64,000 bases of DNA from NCBI GenBank assembly GCA_008711295.1, contig VUYV01000061.1:2083731-2147730 (forward strand), written 5' to 3'. The translations under genes were made by a program, and so were the position numbers. The notes beneath the pieces are model-generated. The model did no database searches. It saw only the letters and a program-made list of their open reading frames with translations, and was not told the DNA's origin. How positions within the stretch are numbered: position 1 is the first letter of the stretch; the number at the start of each line of letters is the position of its first letter. Shown piece by piece: positions 24,101 to 36,100 of this stretch. Origin of the DNA: Anarhynchus alexandrinus. Its lineage: Eukaryota > Chordata > Aves > Charadriiformes > Charadriidae.

Positions 24101-27100
24101 AACTTCCCTGAGTACCCTGTCTTATACTCACCACTGCTGCTGGCCTCTTCTGTTGGCATGCATTGTTCCACATCCTCAGGCTCCAGAAAGTCTCTCTTCA
24201 AAACCTCAATGACTTGTATTCTTCGCAGACTCACAAGGTCTACATCTTTTAACCTCTTTTCCAGCTGATTTACCATTTCTTTGCTGGACTGGCTAGTCAA
24301 AATTGTGATCTGAAACACAAATCAGAGTGTGCAAGATCTGCCTCTGACCCTAATCCTCTCTTGATAAGTGATGATACCTGGTCTGTTTGAATAGCTCAGG
24401 TCCTGCTACAGAGACAGGAGAGAAATCTCGCTAAAATATCGCCTGTTCAAAAGCAGATTTAAAAGCATTTTTTTGAGCTTTGGCTTAAATATGAAACGGA
24501 TTGAAAGGTTCACTGTAGGAACACCAACAGGTTTTGTGCCACTGCTGGAAGAAGATGGAACAATCCGTAACTGTCTTATATTCTGTGACTTTCTGAGGAA
24601 CAGCACCACTTCCCATTACTGCATCAATTACAGTTCAAGTAGACTAAATTGGGCCTTCCCACTTGAAGGCTGGATGGGAATTATTTTTTTTTTTTTTTAA
24701 AGAAATATATAGCCTAGCCTAAAGATGTTTCTTAAGAGAGCAACAGTAGGTGTGATTCCCACCTCCCAGTTTTGATGTAATACTAACAAAGTGACTGCAA
24801 AGACTTTCCTCAACATTGACAATTAGCAACAGTTTCTAGAAATGTCAGGCATGTTTGACACCAGTTTCTACCCTGAAAGATTAGTTAGGTGAGAAAGATT
24901 CTAGTTCTGACCTTGCCTGATATTTAGTCATGGTGAAGTACTGCATCTTCTCAGCACATCTGCTCATTGCTCCAAAGGTCTACTTAATAACTCTAAAGGA
25001 TAAGATGTATTTTAGGTAAGGCTGCTAACAAATGTCCTGTAGGGAGCATTTTGGGGAACTTAACAGTAGACCTTCACAACTGAGTTCTACTACAAAGATA
25101 TTAAAAAATGCCAACAGAATTGACAGTTCAAGGGTTAGGGATTTTTTTTTTATTTGTTTCTGGGGCTGTATGTGCAGGGGGCAGGGAGTATACCTTCTCC
25201 ATCCAGATCTATCCTTAGTGTTTATCTATGATATATTGGGAATAAAGTAGTAATTCTGATCCCCTTTATGAACTGGCAAAAGTAGATAACAGGAACTGTT
25301 CTTGAGTTTGAGGGAGCAGAACCATCTGAAGATACTATTATTTTTTTATACAGCTATAGATAGAGCATTTCCTACATTAGTACACCCAGCTTTTTCACAA
25401 AAACCTTTAGTTATGTGATGGAAGCTCATCTGCACAGCCACAAAGGAGAAAAGAGACTGTGACAGGCAGAAGAGCACAAATAATGCCCTGTCCTGGCTAC
25501 TGCCCTCAGCACATCAAAGGCCCATTTCCCCAAGCCTAAAGGAGCACAGGGGCACGGTGTCAGACCAGGAAACCACATTAGGGGCTGGGAGGAAGGGACA
25601 CCCTCCAGGGGCCGATGACGGGGCTGTCCCCGGAGAGCCCCTGTCTGAGTGTGAAACCCATGAAGATGAGTCAAACCCTGAGAACCTTCCTGACTGAGAG
25701 GGGTTTGCTGCCTAGGGGTGCGGGACACATTATGGGGTGCAGGGGAAGAGCAGTTTGGGATTGCACAAGGCTTATCAAGGGATGTTTAGGGGATGAATCA
25801 AAAGTGGGCAAAGGGATGGAGCTAGGTGATTTGGGAAGGAACAAGTGTGGGAAAACAGAGGGGTAAGGGGCTAAAAAGAGATGGTCCTGTGTAAACAGTT
25901 GGCTGGTCAGTACGCTTGCCTAGCCAGGCCCTGCCCTGGTCACCACAGTCTGTCCCATCTTCTTCTTAAATTCCTTCCCAGCTCTGCCCTGGGTGAGGGC
26001 TCTCTTCTGTGTGCACATGTGTGTGTGCGGGGGTCTCATGCAGCAGTTGGAGCCACACCACGGGTTGGAGGCCCGTGTGTCTGTGGCGCAGCAGCTGGAG
26101 CAAGTGCGAGTGAGCATGCGATCGTTAGCCAAGATCAAAATGGAGCAGCCGGTGAACAGGCAAAAAGGCCTGGGAGCAAGGGGGTCTCTAAGGGCGAGCC
26201 CATGGGAGGAGCTGGCTCTGTGTGTGCATACACATGATGGTCTGTACCAGCAATTAGAGTGGGGCTGCAGCCCTGGGGACTTGTATGCCCAGACACCAGC
26301 AACTGGGGAGGCTGGGATCCAGGAGCAGCTACTGGGCAGACTGAGTGCCTGAGCCCAGCTGCTGGAGGGATCCACATTGTACATATGGAGATAGATATGT
26401 GCATGTGTGTGCATATATATAGATGTATATACATACATATATTCCTGCCAGTGGATCTCCATCCTGCTCAGCCAGAGAGGGGAGCAGGCTGAGGCCACTG
26501 GTGCAGCCCATGTTTGTGTGAGTGCTCTGATTGTCTGTATGTGATCTGTGGCACCAACCATGCGTGTACATATGTATTATCTACATGTGCTCTGTGAGCA
26601 TCCGCCTACTGGGAATACCTGCTCATCCTCACAACTGGTTCACCTGGGGCCATGGAGCTGTGGCAGCCTTACTGATGTCAGATCAAGCCTGATTTCCCTA
26701 ACAAATTATACCTCTCCAGCTGAACTTATGCCTAACGTTTGCCTCTGAGTTACTGGGAAAGAAGAAATTATTATGGGCTCATTTTAGGAACTAATGAAAA
26801 TGGTGAACAGGGACTGTTCTTGAGCTGGGGGTAGCTGGACTGTGTAAAAGCTATCATTATCTTTTGCAGAGCTATAGACAGAGCATTTGCTATGCTGGTA
26901 CATGTCTATTTCATCAAAACCGTGGCTGCATTACATCTGTAGCCTATCACCTCCAATTTACCCTTTTCACAACCTGAGTCACACTAGCACATGCTGGTCA
27001 GAGACCAAGAGAAATATTTTACCACATACAAAAACTGAGGTAGCTACTGTCACTTCCCTTTGTATTACCACAGTTTCTATATATAATCCCTTAATGTCAT

Positions 27101-30100
27101 ATACTTCCTAATCTGACAAAAAATGGGCTGCTGGTGACTTGAAAAACGCTTTTCATCCTATAGCAGATTGGCCGCATTTCCTGTCCTTGTAGCTGCTGCT
27201 GAGACTTAGCGTCGCTGATGCTGGTGGTTTTTCCCCTCTGAAGCCAGGGTCTCAAAAGAGCAAGCATTTTCAATATTTTTGACAAATATTTGGGTCTTAA
27301 ATGATTGCAAGTTGTAACAAAGTCTGCCTCCTATGCTTACTAGTCAGCTAGGAATGTTCTTGCCTCTTTGCGGTTTAACCGTTAGGAAAATGCACATTTA
27401 CCTAAAGACTACATCTGATTTGTTTAAGCAAATTGCCAGTGGTGCTCTTGTACTATAAAAACCGCCCATCGTGGTCTCACACTAAAGAAACTGTATTTCT
27501 AATTCAACCATAATGCCTCCTTAAGTGCTTGCGTTTCTGCTAGCTCACATGGAAGTATACTTCATCAACAGCTTCCGACATACTATGTTTCTTCATCCTA
27601 CTCCTGTTTATAGTCCTGTCCTGTCCTGTCCTGTCCTTCCTGTCTCTTCCAGTGTGCTCCACTGCTGCTGCCCTCCAGGCTTTGCTCGCGGCGCAGCGGC
27701 AGTGGGATGGTGCTGCAGGGCAGCACGGCGGCTGCACGTTCCTGCCACGCAGCTCCGGAGTATTCTCTTCCAAATGGATTAAAGCATGTGGGAAGCTTTT
27801 TGGTTTAACTTGCGTTGCTTTAGAAGGGTAACAGCAAAAGCAAAAAAAGAGTGCTTCTTTCAGAAGAGACGGCTTCACAAACAGAAAGGGTAACTTTCTC
27901 TGCTGAGATGAGTCCGTGCATCTCAGTGACGGGTCCGGCCCCTCGCTGGCTGCCTTTTCTCCTCCTGCCCAGCTGCCTGCTCACTCCCTCTGCTGAGCGC
28001 CTTCCCTCTGCTGCAGGATTTCACCGATAGTGACCTTATTTGTTCCCAATTATTTGGGAATTATCTCAGTTGTTTACTGACTGTAATTACATGCTTGTAA
28101 TTTGCTGTTCCAGCCAGCCCCACAGGTTACTGTATCTCAGTAATAGGGCTACTACAAACAGATGTCAGTTTGGCAATCGGGGATTGATGCACCAAAGTGA
28201 CATTACATTTTGATTAATAACAAACACTCCAGATAAGACTTAAGTTAAATCTTAACTGCAAAATATTGGAATCAACTGATTTATGAGGGCACTTAACTAT
28301 GGCATGAAGCTCTTGAAATAGAAGGAAGAAACTGTATTGGTAGAACCTGACATTCATTCCATCGAAAACCAGATGGAACCAAAGAGTTCAAATAATTTGA
28401 TAAAGTAGGCTTCATTTTCTCTTGTCCATGCCTTATAGTTCAATGCAAAAATACTTCTCCTAATATATTTTCTAATCATAGAATAGTTTGGAAGGGACCT
28501 TTAAAGGTCATCCAGTCCAACCCCCTGCAATGAGCAGGGACATCTTCAACTGGAGGTTGCTCAGAGCCCCGTCCAACATGACCTTGAATGTTCCCAGGGA
28601 TGGGGCATCTACCACCTCTCTAAGCAACCTGGGCCAGTGTTTCAATAATGGTTTAAAATATCACAGAAACAGAATTGATACTTCACAGTGGACTAAATAG
28701 AAAATACTTGCGGGAGATGTTAAGTACTCGGTCACCACACATGGTCTACCTGATACAGGTGAATTTAACAGGGTAAATGCCTGCTTTAACAGGTTTAAGT
28801 TATCCAGGCTTCGTTTCCAAGAAGGTGTCTTTTTTTTTTTCCTTCATCAGTTGATACTGTATCTGACCAAAAACATTCCAATGCCTTCTGAGAAACAGAA
28901 ATAAAAATCCAACTTCCTCTGCATAAAAAAATGCTTGTGATGAAAACAAAATTGCAGTCACTGAAGTATCTGAAGCAGAAAGCTGCCTTTTTTTAGAAAC
29001 ATGGCCTTTTGAATGGGTGAATTACCCTTCTGCCTTTCTGTGATCGCTGACTTTTATTTTTCAGCAAAGGTCCAAGAACTGTAGGTGCTCTTCTGCTCGC
29101 TTCTTGGCTCCTTAGTGATCTGATGGTGTTTATTCACCCTTCTGTGAAAGGCCACCCCTTAGATCCCATTTAGGTCTGTGAAACACCTTTTGTCCGGATT
29201 TGCAGAAGACTGAATTTTATCCACAGGTTACATTTATGCAGCGTGCAGAACGGGAAGGATTGCTAGTTTGGAAAGAAGTCCTTTGTCCTTGAAATTCTCC
29301 ACAGAACTAAACTTTGAGCTAAAGTTTCCTCAAGATAAGCAAGTATGATGTCTTGCCTTTTGGAAGCCCTCAGTACACTCTCCAGTACCTATGCTAAAAT
29401 CAAGTGTACTATAATACTCTAGATCTCTACGTTCTTTGAATTATCTCTCTAGTTTTATTTTGGATGTTTTCCAAATGAAATAGGACCACTATAAATTTTA
29501 TCCACCAATGAAGCCACAAAAAAAGCTATTCTTTATTTATTTTTTCTTTTCCTTTGCTTTGTAAGGCATGCCTTCTTGGAAGAAATATTTGATGCCTGTC
29601 ACAAACAGCTCGAAGGGAAGTAAGGCAGCAGAAACAGTGAATGAAATGTAGTTAGCATGGAGCAACTCAGAGGGAAGACTAGAGCTGGCAAGTGTGACTG
29701 ATGTCCGTGGTATTTGCTGTTGTATGGAAACCGGGAAAATTTGAAGTCTCCAGCATGGACATTATTTTGAATGTGGTGAAGGGATGAGGATTATATGTTT
29801 GGTTGTCAGTGAGAGGCTTCTAGTTTACAAGGGCAGCAAGAAGCTCCTCCCACCTGTTCAACTGACCCTCTGCATGGGTTCTCTAATACTGTATGAGATA
29901 TTTTCTGGCAGAGATTCTCAATGCAGCAATTTAAGTACAGTTTGCTGCATGAAGTTTCTGAAGAATGGACACATGTTCTGAGTTATAGAGTTCTTGTCCT
30001 CCCTAAGAAATCTTTCAAGTTAGAATCCATGAATATTTGAGGGTGGGTTTTTGTTTGCTTGCTGTCTGAGTGCTGTGGTTTGGCTGGGGTTTTTTTTTGG

Positions 30101-33100
30101 TTTTGGGTTGGTTTTTTTTTTGGTAATACAAAAATCTACTACATCATTCTCTGATTTGGGTATACTGGAATTAATCATACAAATGTTGGTCAGACTGCTG
30201 GTTCCAGCTAGGCGTGACAGCCAGCTCTACATCTTCTCAGACTGCCCTGAGAATTTTTATTAAGACTCTCCTCTAAGATCTTCTTTAGATGGGTATACAT
30301 ACCCCAGACCTTTGCAGGCCCAAGGATAGTAAAACAAACCATGTGAACTTGCTATTTTCTGTTACCAGGCAGAAAAACATTTGGTTACCTATCAAAATTA
30401 TCAACAAAGTGGTATGTGGTCAGATTAATTCCAAAAGGGTGGAGGACACCCAATTTTCCAGGCTGATCCAAGTACACAAGAGCAAATACAAGTTGGTAAA
30501 TTGTCAGGAGAGGAGGAATTAGTGTTGCAACTATGTACACTAATCCTATGAGGAAATGAAAGTAGGTTGTAAAAACGATGGTCAACACTTTCAACTGTGT
30601 ATAATACCAAAGTCTATCACTGCAGCAGGTGTCTTACATCCCCTTGTAATGAAAAGCATAATATATTTGCATAATCTAGAGGAACAAGGATCGCTTAGTG
30701 GAGTATAAACTCCTTGTATTCATGGATAACAATTTTGAATGTAGCTATCTCATTCCTTCAACTATACTAGAAGACGTCCTGGATTTTGTTGTGTGTCAAA
30801 AACAGTCTTGTCTTAAAAGTGTACTCTGTTTGTTCCAGTCCCCAGCTTTGAAGTTAAAATACAAATCACATCTGAAATGGTCAGGGAAAATACCTCAAGG
30901 TCCTTAGAAAACACAGAGCAGCAGTAAATCAGGAGAAAGGCTTTCTGGATAGACCCTAGAAGTGAGTCTTAATTACAGCTGGGAGACTCTGCCTGATCAC
31001 AGCATGGCTCTGGAAGAGTTTAAGGATTTAAATAAAGTAGAAGAACTGGGGAAATTTCACTCATGGGAGTCTGGATTCCTTTCTAGGACTGACAAAGCTC
31101 CAAAACCAGGTGGACTCTGAGCCTCTGAAGTCTGGAATGAAAGATAGTTTGGAGCTGATGTTTCCTCATGGCCAGCAGAAAATAACACTTCTATCAGAGT
31201 CCTTCCCCTCTTGATAACTGCCTGTCCTTTCACATCAGTTGATACTTCTTTAAAAAAAATACTTCTTCCTGTGAACTTTGCTCTGCTTTCTACACTTGCA
31301 TGTATGTTGTCATGTTTTGTTCGCGGCCTCCCTCCCACTTATGCAAGTATACACACCCAGCTGAGAATACAGCCACCAGCGTGTGCCAAAATCTATTAGA
31401 TCCTGTCCCTGGACTGCTGCACATACAGTTTTCCCTAGATAAGTCCCCCTTTCTACAGGAATCTGCCCAGAAGGATTTGAGGACTTGATATAGTCATGCT
31501 GGATTTCTGGCCATTGGATCTCCGAGACAGCTAGATTGCTGAATACCTAAAATTTTCTGGCATGTTCACTGTACACGGGGTCATGTCAGAGCCACTGCTC
31601 AAGCTAAAGTGACAACACGCCTATGCAACTGGCTCAGGAAGCACTGGACAGACCTGCTGTGTGCAAGTTAATTCCCACTGAGAATCCTGCAAACAAGACA
31701 CCAGTGTATATGTGCACTGAAATCCCAGACAAACATCAGGCTGTCCTACCATACCAACTCATCTCACTAACCTGTCAACAAGACTTACTTAGCTTAAGTC
31801 CCTGTTCTTCCTACTTTCTCCAGGAAAATCATCAATAGCCACTCCCAAAAATTCACAAAGCCTGAGCAGAAAGGAAATGTTTGCGTGTGGTGTTTTAAAA
31901 CACTTTACTAGTGCATCAGGATGGAAATAAAGTACTAGCGCATCAGGATTACAGCAGGCACAGTACTCCTCTTGTTCTCTGAGGCATGGGCAAAGCAATA
32001 GGATTACCCTGTTCTTTCTGTGTCTGCCATAAAGGTGCCAGAGATTACTGGTTTTCCCTTCACCCAGTGTAGGGATGCATGCCAAGAACAGACATGATGC
32101 TTCCTGAGTTTCAGGGACTGTCTGTGGTACAGAGCTTACAATGATCTTTTTCGACTTTTTGGTTATTTCATGCAGCCATTGCCAACGATGCATTGTAAGG
32201 GACTGCTATTAGAATTTGCAGAGTAGGAGCCCTGTGGAACTACCAAGCTGCCACTGAGAAAAGAAAAATGTTAATTATAAACAAACCCTCTTGTTATTCT
32301 AAGTACTGACCATATTTTCTTTTTACTCCAAAAACTTACTTGAAGAGGACTGTGCCAAGACAATGACCATTCTTGTAGGCTTTTCCTGTCCTTTGCAACT
32401 CTACCAACTACTCTCAGGATGAAACGCATTTCTTTTGTCTGTATGAGTTCACTTTCAATGAATTGTGGACATGCTTTCAGGCACAATGAGGACCTTTGTA
32501 CAAACATCCTATTGTATCAGTGGAAGTTTCAGACACTATAACCGCAGAATGTAACTGTCGGCTGAAAGGAAAATCATGTCCATAAGTACTGTGAATGTCT
32601 GCCTTTGACACAGTTCTTCTGTGAAAGTAATCAAAATAAAAAAAGCTGAAAAAACATCCAATCTTAAATGCCTGGAAATTAAATTCATTTTTCTATACTG
32701 TGAAGTAAGTCAGTCTCCATAAGCAACTCAAACTTGAATGTGTCTTGTTTCCATGAGCATTCAGAGATTGCCACATGGGTTTTTTTGGAGGGCTTATTTT
32801 CTCAATTACTCTCTCCCTCCCATGGGCCTTAATGTGCTAACAAGTGGCAAGTCTGGTGGATGGCTCTCGCTACTTTCCCAACATTTTCTTACCTCAATAG
32901 AACTATTTGTTGAGCCTCCTGCTGCTGTATGTCTGCTGTATTGTTTGAATTGTTGCAATCCATCCTGCACAGCTTGTACCACTCCATTGCCCCCCTGGGG
33001 GAAACAGCCTTCTCTTGGTAGCGAACGGAGCTCCGAAATGCAGGCTTGTATTCGTGCAAAGTTTTCTCTCACTTGCTGCAAAACAGTATTTAATGACATT

Positions 33101-36100
33101 GAAAGACTGGAAATGGCAAACTGATAATATGAAATATTTTTCCATAATGTGGAAGGGGGCTTATGAATTCACAGCACTGAGATAAGATCCGGGGCAGGAG
33201 ACAAGTCATAAAGCAGTGAACAGTGATATGAATCAAAACCAGCTGACTGTAATGCTAGTAACAACGTACACGATCACTCCTCTTGTTTTCAGCTGTCTAC
33301 CTGTTGCCTGCTGCTAGCCAAAATGTAGTAGTTCGGCATGCCCCCCTCCTCTGGCCCTGCACAACACAGAGGCAGAACTTGAGGCATAAATAGGAGGACT
33401 GAGGCAGTGTGATATCCCCAGCCATAGTCACCCCTGCCATATCTGTACTACTTTACTTGTCAGGCTGTGAACCTCTGGAACCTGTGCTCAGGACGATTTG
33501 TAGTCAGACTGTGGCAACAGGTTCAAAAAGGGGTTTCACAAACTCATGGGTAACAGGTCCAGAAACAGGTACCAAGAGGAATATCCTCAAATGTACCCTT
33601 TATCATTCTTAACACAACAGCTGTGGAACTAGGGGAGTGTGAAGAGAATGAACTGCAGAAAGTGACTGGGCTGGGGCACTCCCCCAAAATAGCCTTTCCT
33701 TTTGAGACTGGGCTGGTGGACTGTTGGTCTGACTTAGGAGGGCATTTCTTATGCTTTTACACTGCTCTTTTAGGACATTCACCACAGCAATGATTATCAA
33801 AAAAGCAAACGCTGACGGAAGGTCTGTGGACCCTCCTGCTTCAAAGGTGAGCTACCAGAGCAAGTGTTAGAGAGGAAAAATTATTCTATAGCTGTCATTT
33901 GTAAAAATGTTTTATTCCTTCAGGCAACAGCTACCACTGTACAATGGCTGCCCCAAGGACAGCTGGTCTGACTCATTATGGCAAGATGCACATCATAAAT
34001 GCACAGATTATTAACTCATTGTGCTCCAGTATGATGCTTTGTTTCAGTCTCATGGATTGGAGGATATTGGGTAATATTCTCACCGCCTGCTATGGTGATT
34101 TAGGTTACCTGCAATCCAGGGCTGCTGAACCCTTACATCACATATGTAGCTCAGCGCTTCCCTGGACTTGGTATCGCTTTACAGTGATCCACAGAAGGCA
34201 GTCTGAATATGAACCAGGCTGGCCAGGATCATGATAGACACCTCTCATACTCTTTCTCCACGTGATATTAGTTGAGGCTACCTGGTACCAATTACCCAGC
34301 AATGACCTTTCCTTAAGCATAGACATGACAATTCTCTGCTGCCAGAGGTCACCTTCCTCACAAAAGAGGCAACAGAGGCATGTTTGCTTCAGATGCTTGG
34401 AGCTGTGACTCACTGAACCACTCCTGAGCAGCCATGGTTTACAGCATGGTCTTTCAGTGTGACTGAGTTATGAACCAGGGGGCTCAGGCATGTGTTCACA
34501 AACAGCTCCAATGCTTCTGCAAATAAGGTGGGGAAGAAAGCTGGGACGGCTCAAACCTCACCTCAGAATAGTGAAGAGAGCCGTCTTAAGGAAAGACTTT
34601 GTATGAGAAGTGTGAGAAGTGTCTGGCCCATTATATCAGTTCTGCTGTGAGGTTAGCAATCTTCAATAAATGCATCAAGCAGATACAGCCAGGAGCTTCT
34701 TCAAAGTGCTACAGCAAAATTCCCCACAGTTCAGATGTCTGCCCTGCAATCCCAGGAGGAGCTGCAGCTCACACAGATAGAAACCAGTTGTCTCAGGTCA
34801 CGTATTGCTCCTAACTGGGGTAGAATAGAGCTCAGCACGGGCTGCAGGGCAGCCTGAAGTCCAGCTAAGCACCTGCCCTTTAGAACTGGCACAAGCAGAG
34901 TTACATTTTCTCATGTATATGCACAGCTACTTTAAAAGTTAAGTTAGGCAAGTGTACACAAGCGGCAGTTTCAATTCTGGAATGTTCTTGGGATGTAAGT
35001 TAAGCTTCTAAGCACAAATTGTGGTGTTTAACTATTTCTGACTGCACCCTTCTTCTGGGCGCTGACACCCAGCTCAGTGCCATAAGCCTTGACATGTCTC
35101 TTTGCATGAGACACCCCATCCTTTAGTACACAACTACAAGAATTCATAACTTCACACTGTGCGACCAGCAAAACATTTTAATCTGCAACACTACATTGCT
35201 TGCAGAAAAAAAAAATACCAAAACAAGAGATCAAAGCTGGCCATGAGCTGGGGTAGGCACTATGCTCAGTGCCCAGTTTGGTTCCTTCCACATGTTGTAA
35301 CCTCACCTACTTCACTTTCTTAATTTGCTTGTCCCTGTCATTAATGCCTTTCTCCCTTGTTTCTTCTTCAGCCCTTTTTTGTGAGGGACCCTCTGTGAGT
35401 TGTGGGAGATGGCTGCCCATCCCGAGGGAAAACCAGTAGGAACAGGGCCCATCAACTGGAGGTACTCTGCTCAGAGTCCTTACTCAGTTCCACATTAAAA
35501 TTTTTTGATGCTTTAATGCTCACTTCCCCTCTTGTCACCATCTGTTGTCCTGCACCAAATAACCAAAGAAAAGTTATTTATTTTCCTGGTTTCCTTTTCT
35601 TTGGCATTCCCTGACCTTTCCAGGGAAGCTCTTTGGACTTGTTAGAGTTAGGCCAACAGAGGAGACCAGTAGGAGTAGAGACCATAAACAAGTGCCCAGG
35701 AAAGACTAAGAAAAGGGTAACCATATATGACACTTCCCCATGTACTCTCCCAATCTCTATTTTCAGCTCCGGGGCTTTCCTGACTTCATATGATTTGTCT
35801 AATAAGCAACCTTTAACATAGCTCTATTTTGGTTCCTCACTGAGACGTATCAAGTTGTTCTCTAGCTAGACCAGAAAGTCAATGTGATAAACAGCCTGCC
35901 CCATTGAGACAAAGGGGCAAATTCAGGAGTACAGAAAAAGCAATGGAGCCCCGGTATTTCTGAAGAAGGCTGAAACGGAACAGATATTTATCAGATAGAG
36001 ATGTAAAACTGCTCCTCGTTCCAGAAGCTGCAGAGGACCAGATATCATTATTAGTGAAATTAGGTCAACTAAAGATAGTCATCTTGCTATACTGTACTGT

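Larger units (their letters stand above)
14398..24131 (-). other. Large M1AP intron between coding exons 3 and 4
   Basis: This is 9.7 kb of AT-rich intron. Supported contents are the pentanucleotide array 14476-14525, a possible old CR1 near 15288-15390 and an ERV LTR at 21710-22470. Long open stretches such as 20504-20794 (+) have no recognisable homology and no splice context, so I leave them unannotated. Confidence 0.55.
24310..32892 (-). other. Large M1AP intron between coding exons 2 and 3
   Basis: This is 8.6 kb. Supported contents are the LTR-like element 25414-26703 with related flanks, a (GTCCT)n microsatellite at 27616-27640 and a CR1 at 28474-28644. Antisense open stretches at 31789-32193 and 32271-32507 have no recognisable domain. 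The remaining sequence shows nothing I can name. Confidence 0.55.

Noticed and set aside
25426..25728. Duplicate 100-codon frames at 25426-25728 and 51087-51389 as a small gene family
   Set aside because: The frames are shared only because they lie in copies A and B of the same dispersed element; no protein family was recognised.
31789..32193. 134-codon antisense frame inside an M1AP intron, plus 32271-32507
   Set aside because: No recognisable domain, no matching splice phases with M1AP exons, and the known protein has no extra segment here. Probably chance frames.
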